From NCBI RefSeq assembly GCF_016916835.1, contig NZ_JAFFIX010000030.1, positions 23,142-87,141 on the forward strand: a stretch of 64,000 bases of DNA, in the 5' to 3' direction. Positions within the stretch are counted from its first letter, which is position 1. Each line of letters opens with the position of its first letter. Positions 1 through 7,990 of the stretch are shown one piece after another. The position numbers and the translations under genes were made by a program. The notes under the pieces are model-generated. The model was given only the letters and a program-made list of their open reading frames with translations. It did not search any database and was not told where the DNA came from. This stretch comes from Actinacidiphila bryophytorum. GTDB taxonomy: Bacteria; Actinomycetota; Actinomycetes; Streptomycetales; Streptomycetaceae.

Positions 1-66
1 GGGGCCGGGGCCCGGCGAGTTCGACAGCGCCAGGTCCGTCACGCCGTGGATGGTGCCGATGTGCAT
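1..66 (-). CDS. Partial CDS, N-terminus only, runs off the left edge
   Basis: An ATG on the minus strand at 66 is preceded by AAGGAGCC about 6 bases upstream, a good ribosome binding site. Twenty-two codons are visible (MHIGTIHGVTDLALSNS...) before the window ends. The protein cannot be recognised from this stub. It lies on the same strand as the FUSC gene at 126-2219, with about 60 bases between them, so the two could be co-transcribed. Confidence 0.5.
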   Translation of the reverse strand, partial: MHIGTIHGVTDLALSNSPGPGP

Positions 67-125
67 GGGAAGGCTCCTTCTGGTCCGGCCCACCAGCCTA
101 GACCCGCCCGCCCGGCCCTCCTGCC

Positions 126-2219
126 CTAGGGCGCCCCCTGGCTGCCCGCCGGGTGGCGGCGGCCCGCCGACCTGGGGCGCAGCGCCTCGGCCAGCTCGTC
201 GAGGGTCTCGACCAGCAGCGCGGCGCCGCGCCGCACCACCCGGTCGCCCGCCGGGTCGGATGCCCAGCCGGCCAGCTCGGTGTGCAGCGCCTGCCAGTCC
301 GGCGCCCTGCGCGCCCTGACCTCGCCGGCCGCGACCGCCGTGGTCTCCCGCAGCGCCGCCGCGAAACGCGCCGCCTCCGGCACCGGCACCGCGTCCCTGG
401 CGGGCTGGTGCGCCTCCATCACCAGGCCGACCCGGCCCACCGCCGACAGCGCGGCGTCCGCGTCCCGCACCGCGCTGCGCGACAGGCCGCGGTGCCGCAC
501 CGGCTCCGCATCCGCCCTGGTCACCGCCTGGTCCCAGGCCGCGCCCGCCGCCCGCAGGTCGAGCAGTGCCCGGCGCACCGCGCCCGGCCGGCGCCTGGAC
601 GGCTCCGCGTGCGCGTCCATCACCGCGGCCACGTAGCCGGCCGTCGCCTCGATCCACTCCGCCAGCCGGTCGCGCAGCCGCGGGGTCTCCCACGCGGGGA
701 AGACCGCGTAGGCCAGCATCGCCAGCAGCCCGCCGAGCAGCGTCAGCAGCACCCGGTCGCGGACCGTCTGCTCCAGCTGCGTACCGCCCATGCCCAGCAG
801 GAAGACCACATAGGCGCCCACGCACGCCTGCGCGACCACGTATCCGCTGCGCAGCAGCAGGTACATCAGGCCGACGCTGACCACCGCGAGCGCGGCGAAG
901 GTGTACGTGCCCGGGTGCGCGGCCTGCGTGATCGCCGTTGCCAGCGCGACACCCACCAGGGTCCCGGCGAAGCGGGCCACCCCGCGCTCGTAGGTCTGGG
1001 TGAAGTCGGGCCGCATCACCATCACCGCGGCCAGCGGCGCCCAGTAGCCGTGCCCCAGCGGCAGCACCGTGCCCAGCAGATAGCCGGCCGAGGCCACCGC
1101 GGCGACCCGCAGCGCGTGCCGCAGGATCGGCGAGTCCCAGCGGATCTGGCGGCGTACCGTCCGCACCGCGGTCGGCAGCAGCTCGCCCAGCGACGGGCGC
1201 AGCAGGTGCGCGGTGCCCGTCGCGTCCGAAGGCCCCGAGCCCTCGGCCCGCTCCACCGCGGCGCTCAGCAGCGACACCAGCCGGGTCGCCGACCTGCGCG
1301 CGGCACCGGTCAGCTGTGCGCCCGGCGCGTCGGCCCGCAGCAGCTCGTCCGCCCGCGCGGGCACCTTGACCGCGCCGCCGTCCCTGATCGCCCGGGCCAC
1401 CGCGTCCAGCACGGAGGCCGCCACCGCCAGCACCTCGCGCGCCCGGTCGCGCTCGGGACCCTCGGCGGCGGCGCCCACCGTCGGGTCGGCGAGCGAGGCG
1501 AGCACCGGGCGGATGCGCTCGGCCAGCGCCCGGCTGCCGTGCAGCTCCTCGGGCCGCCGCCTGGCCTGCCAGGCGGTCACCACGGCCGCGCTGCGGGCGG
1601 TCATCAGCGGCTCGGGGTCGAAGGGCGCCAGCGGGTCGTGCCGCAGCCGGCGCGCGTAGTCCGCCTCGGCCGCGAAGGCGTCGGCGAGCGCGTCGCGCTG
1701 CGCGCCCCAGCGGCGGATCGGGAAGACCACGATCAGCGCCGCCTGCACCAGCGCGCCGAGCCCCACGAGCGCCGCGTGCTGCAACGAGCTGAGCACCGAC
1801 GTCGGCAGAGTGACCGTCACCAGCATCACCGCGACCGTCAGCGACGCGACCGTGCCGGTCGTCGGGCCCAGCGCCCACGCCATGCCGGCCGCGAAGGCCC
1901 ACACCGCGAGCAGCAGGACGAAGAACACCACGTGCGAGGCGGCCAGATACCCCAGGAAGGTGCTCACCGCCAGCCCCGCGCCCGCGGCCAGCGCGAGCAC
2001 CGGCCGCGGCCGCCAGCTGCGCTGGAAGGTCGCCATGCCGGCCGCGAAGGCCCCGAAGGCCGACGACGCGGCGACCGGCGGCGACCACAGCCACAGTGCG
2101 AGGCCGACCACGATCGCCACACCGCCGGCGGCCCGCAGCGCCACCAGCGGTTCGAGACGGGGGCGTTCCACCCGCAGGCCCGACCTGGCGGTCTCCCGCA
2201 GCGCACGCAACCACGTCAT
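126..2219 (-). CDS. FUSC-family (aromatic-acid-exporter-like) integral membrane protein
   Basis: This 697-residue protein has two blocks of closely spaced hydrophobic helices (about residues 25-170 and 365-500), each followed by a long cytoplasmic region. That is the duplicated layout of the fusaric-acid-resistance/YccS-like FUSC family. The second block contains the family-typical GHGYWAPLAAVMVMRPDF stretch at about residue 390. Family members are inner-membrane proteins linked to efflux of aromatic acids or other small organic acids; the substrate here cannot be read from sequence. The start is an ATG at 2219. No efflux partner gene is adjacent. Confidence 0.85.
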   Translation of the reverse strand: MTWLRALRETARSGLRVERPRLEPLVALRAAGGVAIVVGLALWLWSPPVAASSAFGAFAAGMATFQRSWRPRPVLALAAGAGLAVSTFLGYLAASHVVFFVLLLAVWAFAAGMAWALGPTTGTVASLTVAVMLVTVTLPTSVLSSLQHAALVGLGALVQAALIVVFPIRRWGAQRDALADAFAAEADYARRLRHDPLAPFDPEPLMTARSAAVVTAWQARRRPEELHGSRALAERIRPVLASLADPTVGAAAEGPERDRAREVLAVAASVLDAVARAIRDGGAVKVPARADELLRADAPGAQLTGAARRSATRLVSLLSAAVERAEGSGPSDATGTAHLLRPSLGELLPTAVRTVRRQIRWDSPILRHALRVAAVASAGYLLGTVLPLGHGYWAPLAAVMVMRPDFTQTYERGVARFAGTLVGVALATAITQAAHPGTYTFAALAVVSVGLMYLLLRSGYVVAQACVGAYVVFLLGMGGTQLEQTVRDRVLLTLLGGLLAMLAYAVFPAWETPRLRDRLAEWIEATAGYVAAVMDAHAEPSRRRPGAVRRALLDLRAAGAAWDQAVTRADAEPVRHRGLSRSAVRDADAALSAVGRVGLVMEAHQPARDAVPVPEAARFAAALRETTAVAAGEVRARRAPDWQALHTELAGWASDPAGDRVVRRGAALLVETLDELAEALRPRSAGRRHPAGSQGAP

Positions 2220-2378
2220 GGTGCAGAGAATAGGCAGAACCAGCAGCCGCGGTGCCGCTGCGAAATGCCCCGTACCAGCGGATACGGCACATCTCCCGGC
2301 GCGGGGGTGACACGGCGCACGTCACCGGCCGCCCCGCGCCCTCACACCAGCGCGCCGCCGTCTGCTTCAATGGGGGAC

Positions 2379-2507
2379 ATGGTCGGCACTACTGACACCG
2401 GGACAGGTCGCAGCGACCTCGAACCCTTCTGGCCGTCCCGGCAGGAGCACCACTTCGACCGCTGGTGTTGCCGCGCGATCCCCGCGCGGACCCGCGTCCC
2501 CCGCTGA
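2379..2507 (+). CDS. Small ORF, possible Cys-containing leader peptide
   Basis: This 42-codon ORF reads MVGTTDTGTGRSDLEPFWPS then RQEHHFDRWCCRAIPARTR. A GGGGGA ribosome site lies 4 bases before the ATG at 2379; an in-frame ATG at 2370 lacks one. The His-His-x-Asp-Arg...Cys-Cys-Arg core loosely resembles the short actinobacterial 'putative leader peptides' (R..HxD..R...C pattern). It ends 105 bases before the winged-helix regulator at 2613, so it could act in cis on that gene. This is inference; it may also be an unrelated small protein. Confidence 0.4.
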   Translation: MVGTTDTGTGRSDLEPFWPSRQEHHFDRWCCRAIPARTRVPR

Positions 2508-2612
2508 CCTGCCCGCAAGGCCCGGCCCTCACCGGCCGCAGCCGGCCGCACGGCGGCAACCGGTCCCGCGCACAACGGAGTCCCACGACCCTTCGCGCGA
2601 AAGAGCCGAGAC

Positions 2613-3188
2613 ATGTCCGACCTGCCTTCCCTGACCTCCCTCCCCGTCACCGCCGCCCACCGCCAGCGGCTGCGCGCGGTACGCCCCGACGAGGCGCGGC
2701 CCGCCCCCGACTTCCTGCCGCCGGGCGCGACCTGGCTGCCCGCACCGGGACATGTGCTCCCCGCCGCGCCCGGCGGCGCCCCGATGGTCGGCTACCTGGT
2801 GCTGGTGCCCGCGGAACCGGGCGCGGCCGCCGCCGCGCCGCCCGCCGCCGTACAGGAGCCCGCCGCCGGCGGGGTGCGCATCGACGAGGACCGCCGCACC
2901 GCCGCGGTCGACGACCGCCAGCTCGACCTGACATACCTGGAGTTCGAACTGCTCGCGCACCTGGTGGCGCACCCGCACCGGGTGCACTCCCGCGACCAGC
3001 TGGTCACCACCGTGTGGGGGTACGGCCACGTCGGCGACGGCCGCACCGTCGACGTCCACATCGCCCGGCTGCGCCGCAAACTCGGCGCCGACCACCGCGG
3101 CAGCATCGTGACGGTGCGCCGGGTCGGCTACAAGTACGCCCCCGCGCCGGGCGACCGGGTGCGGCAGGGGGCTACGGCACGACGGTGA
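2613..3188 (+). CDS. Winged-helix DNA-binding protein (OmpR/PhoB effector domain, no receiver)
   Basis: The 191-residue product has a non-conserved Ala/Pro-rich N-terminal half and a C-terminal Trans_reg_C winged helix at about residues 88-180. Visible family signatures are LTYLEFELLAHLVAHPHRVHSRDQL and the recognition region GDGRTVDVHIARLRRKLG, ending with TVRRVGYKY. No receiver domain or phospho-acceptor Asp is present, so it is an orphan output domain. The ATG at 2613 follows a GAGCCGAGAC stretch. Its 3' end overlaps the convergent universal stress gene by 17 bases. Confidence 0.85.
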   Translation: MSDLPSLTSLPVTAAHRQRLRAVRPDEARPAPDFLPPGATWLPAPGHVLPAAPGGAPMVGYLVLVPAEPGAAAAAPPAAVQEPAAGGVRIDEDRRTAAVDDRQLDLTYLEFELLAHLVAHPHRVHSRDQLVTTVWGYGHVGDGRTVDVHIARLRRKLGADHRGSIVTVRRVGYKYAPAPGDRVRQGATARR

Positions 3189-3636
3189 CGGGCCACTTGC
3201 CCGCCTTCACCAGCCGGACGGCCACCGAGCCCACCAGCCGGTGGCCGGCCCGCTCCGAGGCGCCGACCACGACCGCGTCCGCGGTCAGCTGGTCGGCCGC
3301 CGCGGCCAGGCCGCCGAAGGGGTCGCCGCGGAAGGTGTGGAACTCCCACCGCACCTGGAAGGTGCCGCGCAGCCGCTCCACCGACGCGCGGATCTCGGCC
3401 ACCAGCTGGGCCGCGATCCCGGTGTCCACCTCCGAGACCGGGACACCCAGCGCCGCCCCGCCGGGCAGGTACGGCTGCACGTAGACCAGGGCGAGCAGCG
3501 CGTTCTGCCGCCGGGCCATCCCCGCCGCATAGGCCGCGGCACGCCAGGACGAGTCCGAGCCGTCGATACCGGCCACGATCACCTTCGGACCGTCGGTACC
3601 GCGTTCGAACACGGTCGGGGATTTCTGCTCGTCCAC
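3172..3636 (-). CDS. Universal stress protein (UspA family), single domain
   Basis: This 154-residue protein opens with a beta strand and VAGIDGSDSSWRA, and ends with the ATP-binding loop GASERAGHRLVGSVAVRLV followed by the final strand WPVTVV. Both are classic single-domain Usp features, and the G-2x-G-9x-G-(S/T) pattern is recognisable. Usp proteins bind ATP or AMP and adjust stress or dormancy responses in the cytoplasm. The gene is divergent from the SRPBCC gene, with a nested palindrome at 3679-3707 between them. It overlaps the 3' end of the winged-helix gene. Confidence 0.9.
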   Translation of the reverse strand: MDEQKSPTVFERGTDGPKVIVAGIDGSDSSWRAAAYAAGMARRQNALLALVYVQPYLPGGAALGVPVSEVDTGIAAQLVAEIRASVERLRGTFQVRWEFHTFRGDPFGGLAAAADQLTADAVVVGASERAGHRLVGSVAVRLVKAGKWPVTVVP

Positions 3637-3678
3637 GCGGCCAGGCTATCGGCCTGCGGCCTGCGGTTTCATCCCCGG

Positions 3679-3707
3679 ACACCCAGGGTGATCACCCCAA
3701 TGGGTGT
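3679..3707. promoter_or_regulatory. Nested palindrome, candidate operator upstream of the universal stress gene
   Basis: The perfect 12-base palindrome GGGTGATCACCC (3686-3697) is enclosed by the inverted repeat ACACCCA (3679-3685) / TGGGTGT (3701-3707). It sits 43-71 bases upstream of the Usp start codon and about 150 bases upstream of the SRPBCC start. The position and double symmetry suit a dimeric repressor or activator. The cognate protein is unknown. Confidence 0.45.
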
Positions 3708-3853
3708 ATTGCCACGACATGGGCACCTTTGCGGGGCACGCTTTCGGAGAGGAGTGAAACAGGCAGCGTCCCATCGCCCGCAGCGCGCACCACGGTCAGG
3801 TCCGCGCCGCGTGCCATGGCCCGCCGCCCACGCCGCTACCGGGGAGGTTTGTG

Positions 3854-4420
3854 ATGCCGAGCGTGTCCACGAGCGTTTTCGTGTCGAGGCCGGACACCGA
3901 GGTCTTCGACTTTCTCGCCGACGCCCGCAATCTCGCCCTGTGGAGCTCCGGGGTGGCCTCCGTCGACGCCGACGCCGTGGCCCCCGGCCGCGACGCGGCC
4001 TACGGCTACCGCTACCCGGGCAGGCGGCGGCCGCACCGGCTCGTGTGCGACCACTTCGAGCCCTGCCGCCGCATAGTCTTCCGCGGGCAGCGGATGTGGA
4101 GCCCGCTGGGCACCCAGGTGCCCGTCTACGGCTTCGACCTGATCCCGCACGGTGACGGCACCCTGGTCCGGCTGTCCGTGACCAGTTGCCTGAGCGCCGC
4201 GCTGCTGCTGCTCGCGCCAATCGTCGCCATGGCCTGGCGGCGCGACCTGCCCACCGACGCCCGCAAATTCTGCGACCTGCTCGGCGGCCCCGCCGCCTCC
4301 GCTCCCCTGCACGGCCCGCAGGTGCCCGCCTCGGGCGTGCCCGGCGGCGACTCCGGCGCCCCGGCCGCGACGCCGCTGCGCACCTCACCTGCGCCGGGTG
4401 GATTCGACTACGCTCATTGA
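3854..4420 (+). CDS. SRPBCC (START/Bet v1-like) family protein
   Basis: The 188-residue protein begins with SVSTSVFVSRPDTEVFDFLADARNLALW, the first strand and helix of polyketide-cyclase/START-type SRPBCC proteins, and continues with the strand-rich cavity fold to about residue 140. The last ~45 residues are a low-complexity Ala/Pro/Gly tail. The ATG at 3854 has GGGGAGG 6 bases upstream and is preferred over the GTG at 3851. These proteins bind hydrophobic ligands; the ligand is not deducible. The hydrophobic stretch LSAALLLLAPIVAMAW (about 115-130) is unusual and may be a membrane-associated helix. Confidence 0.75.
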   Translation: MPSVSTSVFVSRPDTEVFDFLADARNLALWSSGVASVDADAVAPGRDAAYGYRYPGRRRPHRLVCDHFEPCRRIVFRGQRMWSPLGTQVPVYGFDLIPHGDGTLVRLSVTSCLSAALLLLAPIVAMAWRRDLPTDARKFCDLLGGPAASAPLHGPQVPASGVPGGDSGAPAATPLRTSPAPGGFDYAH

Positions 4421-4472
4421 GTGTTAAACTAACGGTGTGACGCGGCGCCCCCGAGCCCGTCATGCGTGACTG

Positions 4473-4503
4473 CCCCGGCCTGGTCCCCCCGTCCCGGCCG
4501 GGG
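4473..4503. terminator. Hairpin between two convergent genes
   Basis: CCCCGGCC (4473-4480) pairs with GGCCGGGG (4496-4503) across a 15-base loop, between the stops of the SRPBCC gene and the convergent sigma-factor gene. There is no U-tract, as is common in streptomycetes. It may serve both directions. Confidence 0.45.
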
Positions 4504-4563
4504 CTCCCGCATGTCCGGGGCCTTCCGGGCCTTCCGGGGCCTGTCACGCGCCTGCCGCGCCGC

Positions 4564-5568
4564 TCAGGGCGCCGCCGGGCCGTCCTCCCCGCCGCCCCCG
4601 CCGGCCTGAGCCGCGGATACCCCGGAGAGCTTGTCCGGGTTGGTGACCAGGTAGATGTCGGTGACCTTGTCGCTGTCCGCGTCCAGGTCCACGACCATGA
4701 CCGCGGTGGGGGAGTCGCCGGAGAAGACCACGACCGACGGGTCGCCGTTGACCTGCCGGTAGCGGATGTCGACGGTGTCGGGCAGCCGGTTGGCGGCGTA
4801 GCCGGTGACCAGCTTCGCCACCTTCTCCTGGCCCGAGACCGGCCGCAGCGCGGCGCTCACCTTGCCGCCGCCGTCGGTCCACAGCGTCACGTCGGGGGCG
4901 AGCAGGCTCATCAGCTCCGCCAGGTCGCCGCCCAGCGCCGCCGCGATGAAGCGCTCGGTCACCTGCCGCTGCAGCTGCCGGTCGGCCTGGTAGCGCGGCC
5001 TGCGGGCCTGCACGTGCTCGCGCGCCCGGTGCGCCAGCTGCCTGATCGCGGAAGGGCTGCGCTCCAGGATCGCGGCGATCTCGGTGTGCGGGTAGCCGAA
5101 CACCTCGTGCAGCACGAAGACCGCCCGCTCCAGCGGGGTCAGCGTCTCCAGCACCACCAGCATCGCCATCGACACCGACTCGTTGCGCAGCGCGGACTCC
5201 GCGGCGTCCGTCGCCTGCGCCGCCTGCGGCTGGTCCGCGGGCTGCTGCGCCCCGGTGGCCAGCGGCTCGGGGAGCCACGGGCCGACGTAGGTCTCCCGGC
5301 GCCTGATGATGCTCGCCTGCCGCGCCAGCGCCTGGTTCACCGCGATCCGCACCAGGTACGCCCGCGGGTTGTCGATGTCCGCGCCGGCCGCCTTGCCGCT
5401 GCGGCGGGTCCAGGCGAGCCAGGTCTCCTGCAGGACGTCCTCGGTGTCGGACACGCTGCCGAGCATGTTGTAGACCACGGAGAACAGCAGTTCCCGGTGG
5501 TTGACGAACACCTCCGTGGCGCGGTCGCCCGCCGCCGCGGTGTGCTGCCGGATCGGAGTGTCGGACAC
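4564..5568 (-). CDS. ECF41-type (SigJ-like) RNA polymerase sigma factor with SnoaL-like C-terminus
   Basis: Of 334 residues, sigma region 2 lies at about 20-90 (FVNHRELLFSVVYNMLGSVSDTEDVLQETWLAW) and region 4 at about 135-190 (LTPLERAVFVLHEVFGYPHTEIA). A SnoaL-like domain follows, with the group hallmarks DGGGK (232-236) and NPDKL (310-314). In the ECF41 group this extension acts as a built-in regulator instead of a separate anti-sigma factor. The usual carboxymuconolactone decarboxylase/oxidoreductase partner gene is not adjacent here; the divergent neighbour is a hemerythrin-domain protein. GTG or TTG alternatives were not needed, as the ATG at 5568 is well placed. Confidence 0.93.
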   Translation of the reverse strand: MSDTPIRQHTAAAGDRATEVFVNHRELLFSVVYNMLGSVSDTEDVLQETWLAWTRRSGKAAGADIDNPRAYLVRIAVNQALARQASIIRRRETYVGPWLPEPLATGAQQPADQPQAAQATDAAESALRNESVSMAMLVVLETLTPLERAVFVLHEVFGYPHTEIAAILERSPSAIRQLAHRAREHVQARRPRYQADRQLQRQVTERFIAAALGGDLAELMSLLAPDVTLWTDGGGKVSAALRPVSGQEKVAKLVTGYAANRLPDTVDIRYRQVNGDPSVVVFSGDSPTAVMVVDLDADSDKVTDIYLVTNPDKLSGVSAAQAGGGGGEDGPAAP

Positions 5569-5903
5569 GAGTGGGCCTCCTGTGGTGCGTTTCCCCGTTG
5601 GCCCTGAGAGGGCGTACGCACCTCCCAGCGTGACATCCGCTGGCCGAAATGTGATGTGCGTCTCGCCAGGCGGCGTATTTGTGCCGATTCCTCAGGCTTT
5701 GCACCGGCGATTTTTCGACCCGGGCCGACCGGACTGTCACAACCGCCGCATACGGGCGCTCTGTGATGCATGGGGCGTGGACGACGGCCCGGCAGCAGCC
5801 CGGAAACGGGTGCCGGAGGGGAGCCGCCGGTCCGTCGCCGCGCTCCCCGCCACCCCGCCCCGGGGCGGCGGACTCCGACACGTGCCGAAGGAAGTAGTCC
5901 GCC
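5569..5903. promoter_or_regulatory. Divergent promoter region, with an ECF41-like -35 element
   Basis: This 335-base gap separates the divergent sigma-factor and hemerythrin genes and contains no convincing ORF. TGTCACA at 5735-5741 on the plus strand matches the known -35 motif of ECF41 promoters and points toward the hemerythrin gene. A CGTC -10 at the expected 16-base spacing is not seen (GCTC occurs instead). The link between sigma factor and hemerythrin is therefore only a suggestion. Confidence 0.3.
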
Positions 5904-6527
5904 GTGGCCGACACACAGCAGGACATCGATTTCACCATCATGTACGCCACCCACCGCGCCTTCCGGCGCGACCTCCGGCGGCTCGCCGCCGCCGTGGACG
6001 CGGGCCGGGCCGGCACGCCGGAGGTCCTGGCCGGCTGGGAGAACTTCAGCCGCCAGCTCGACAACCACCACTCCGTGGAGGACGCGGCCCTGTGGCCGCA
6101 GGTCGAGGCCAAGATCAAGGACCGCCCCGACGACCAGCGCCTGATGGAGGCGATGGAGGCCGAGCACGCCGAACTCGGCCCGCGGATCACCGCGGTCGAC
6201 ACCGCCCTCAGGTCCGGCGCCGACGACCTCGCAGCCCGCATCCAGGACCTCTACCAGGTGATGGACCACCACTTCGGGCACGAGGAGGACAGCGCGCTGC
6301 CGCTGATCAACGACGTGCTCTCACCCGCCGAGTGGCGGACCTTCGGCCTGGCCAACGCCAGGAACCTCGGCGTCAAGGGCGTCGCGGTCTACATCCCCTG
6401 GGTCGCCGACGGCGCCACCGCCCAGGAGCAGCGCGAATTCCTGGCGGCGTTCCCGCCCCCGGTCCGCGCGGCCAACAAGCTCCTCTGGCAGCGCTCGTAC
6501 CAGAAGAAGCGCCTCTGGCAGGTGTGA
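5904..6527 (+). CDS. Hemerythrin-like (HHE) domain protein
   Basis: The 207-residue protein has an alpha-helical HHE domain over about residues 8-145. Candidate di-iron ligands are His17 (YATHRAFRR), His54-His55 with Glu58 (NHHSVEDAALWP), the EAEHAEL helix, and HHFGHEEDSALP near residue 130. Such proteins bind O2, NO or iron and often act in redox or nitrosative stress. The GTG start at 5904 has GAAGGAAG upstream. The C-terminal 60 residues (ending LWQRSYQKKRLWQV) match the extended actinobacterial subfamily. The gene is divergent from an ECF41 sigma factor. Confidence 0.88.
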   Translation: MADTQQDIDFTIMYATHRAFRRDLRRLAAAVDAGRAGTPEVLAGWENFSRQLDNHHSVEDAALWPQVEAKIKDRPDDQRLMEAMEAEHAELGPRITAVDTALRSGADDLAARIQDLYQVMDHHFGHEEDSALPLINDVLSPAEWRTFGLANARNLGVKGVAVYIPWVADGATAQEQREFLAAFPPPVRAANKLLWQRSYQKKRLWQV

Positions 6528-6623
6528 GCAACACCTTGGTGCCGGGTTTCCGCGCGACCTGCCGCGTCCGGTCGTGTCCGGACCTTCCCCCGGTGGGGGC
6601 TGGTCGCGCGGTTCCCCGCGCCC

Positions 6624-6654
6624 CTGAGTGCCCCGCCCTGCGGGCGGGGCTCAG
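6624..6654. terminator. Strong bidirectional hairpin between convergent genes
   Basis: GCCCCGCCC pairs with GGGCGGGGC across a 3-base loop (6630-6650), and the stem is extended by flanking TGAG/CTCA. It lies about 100 bases after the hemerythrin stop and overlaps the last codons of the convergent gene at 6651-7748. Confidence 0.7.
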
Positions 6655-7748
6655 TAACGCAGCACGGCCGCGACGTGGCCGACGTCGGCAAGCTCGCCGT
6701 CGGGGACGAAGCGGACCCGCGCCCCGGTGTCGAGCGCCTGCTCGGCGATCTCGTCGACGATGTCGTCCCGCGCCCCGCGGTCGCCCGCGGCGGCGGGGAC
6801 CAGATGGTCCCCGTCGTCCCGCACCGTCGTGCGATAGCCGTCCTCGATCGCGACCAGCGCCACCCGCGCCTCGGCGACCGACTGCCATACCTCGTCCACG
6901 CCGCCGGCGAAGGCCTTGCGGCTGCGGGCGTCGTCCAGTTCGGAGAGCACGCCCGCGACCTCCTCCTCGGCCCGCTGCCCGGCCGCTGCGGCCAGCGCCT
7001 GGCGCAGCGCCTCAGCGGGCCCCTCGGCCAGCCCGCCCTGGGCGATCCGCCCGGCGGCATCCTTGACCAGCCTGCCCGCGTCGTCCAGCGCGGCCAGCGC
7101 CTCCGCTTCGCCGACCAGGTACATCGGCCGCGGGTCGGCCGCCACGACCACTCCCGCGTTCTCGGTCACCTGGCGCAGGAACTGCCGGGTCCGCTCGTCG
7201 TTGAAGGTGCTCGGCGTGTCGCCGATCTGCTCCTCACGCTCCGGGTCGAAGTCCTCGGGCACCCGCCGTACCGGGAAGGACCCGGTGACCTGCTCGGGCG
7301 CCCGCCCCTTCGAGCCGCTCCACAGGGTCGCGACGTCCGCGGACAGCGCCAGCACCCAGAACGGCTGGTTGGCCACGTGCGCGGCCACCAGGTTGCGGGT
7401 CAGGAAGGTCTGCGCGAGCAGCACCCGGGCAGGCACCGTCCTGGCCAGCGTCCACACCTGGTGCTCGCCCGGCGCCGCGAAGATCGCCAGGCCGTCCTCC
7501 GCGTGCACCAGGTCGACCTCGCCGAGCGCCTGGTCGAGCTGGCCGATCACGTCGATGCGGTCGGCCCGCGAGACCTCGGGGTCGTTGTGCACCGCGTCCT
7601 TGGCCTCTTCCAGCAGGTTGCGCAGCCGCACCGCGTCCTGCGCGTTGTCCGGCTCGCGGCGGTGGGTCGGCAGCAGCACGGAGACGGCCGGGTACGGCCG
7701 CGGACGGCGCAGGTCGGCGAGTACGGCGGGGCTGATCGGCGCTTGCAT
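6651..7748 (-). CDS. baeRF3-type protein (bacterial relative of archaeo-eukaryotic release factor 1)
   Basis: The 365-residue protein starts with the motif YPAVSVLLPTHRREPDNAQD (about residues 18-37), typical of baeRF3-domain proteins, and keeps the three-part layout related to eRF1/aRF1. The middle region contains WVLALSADVATLWSG, equivalent to a loop in this family. A role on ribosomes, perhaps in rescue or stress-modulated translation, is proposed for the family from structure only. The ATG at 7748 follows AAAGGG. A longer start exists upstream but adds an unconserved charged segment. Confidence 0.8.
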   Translation of the reverse strand: MQAPISPAVLADLRRPRPYPAVSVLLPTHRREPDNAQDAVRLRNLLEEAKDAVHNDPEVSRADRIDVIGQLDQALGEVDLVHAEDGLAIFAAPGEHQVWTLARTVPARVLLAQTFLTRNLVAAHVANQPFWVLALSADVATLWSGSKGRAPEQVTGSFPVRRVPEDFDPEREEQIGDTPSTFNDERTRQFLRQVTENAGVVVAADPRPMYLVGEAEALAALDDAGRLVKDAAGRIAQGGLAEGPAEALRQALAAAAGQRAEEEVAGVLSELDDARSRKAFAGGVDEVWQSVAEARVALVAIEDGYRTTVRDDGDHLVPAAAGDRGARDDIVDEIAEQALDTGARVRFVPDGELADVGHVAAVLRY

Positions 7749-7990
7749 GGCGTGGCCCTTTCGGCGGCGGCATCGCGTGCCGGTGGCGTCCCCCGGGTCA
7801 TCCCTTTGTCTCTTCATGGATATATCAATGTGTCGTCCCTCGCAGCTTGTACGGGCAGGCCGCAGGTCCCCCACCTGCGCCGCGCCCTGCCCGCCGGCCG
7901 GGCGCAAGCGGAACGCCCGCTGCCCGGGGCCGCTGCTGACAGCCGCGCGGGGGTGTGCGAAGCTGCCGAGCGCGACGAGGGGAGGCGGCG

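Noticed and set aside
153..2507. 784-codon frame antisense to the FUSC gene
   Set aside because: Arg/Pro/Gln-rich translation with no domain; a typical high-GC shadow. Only its last 42 codons (from 2379) were kept as a separate small ORF.
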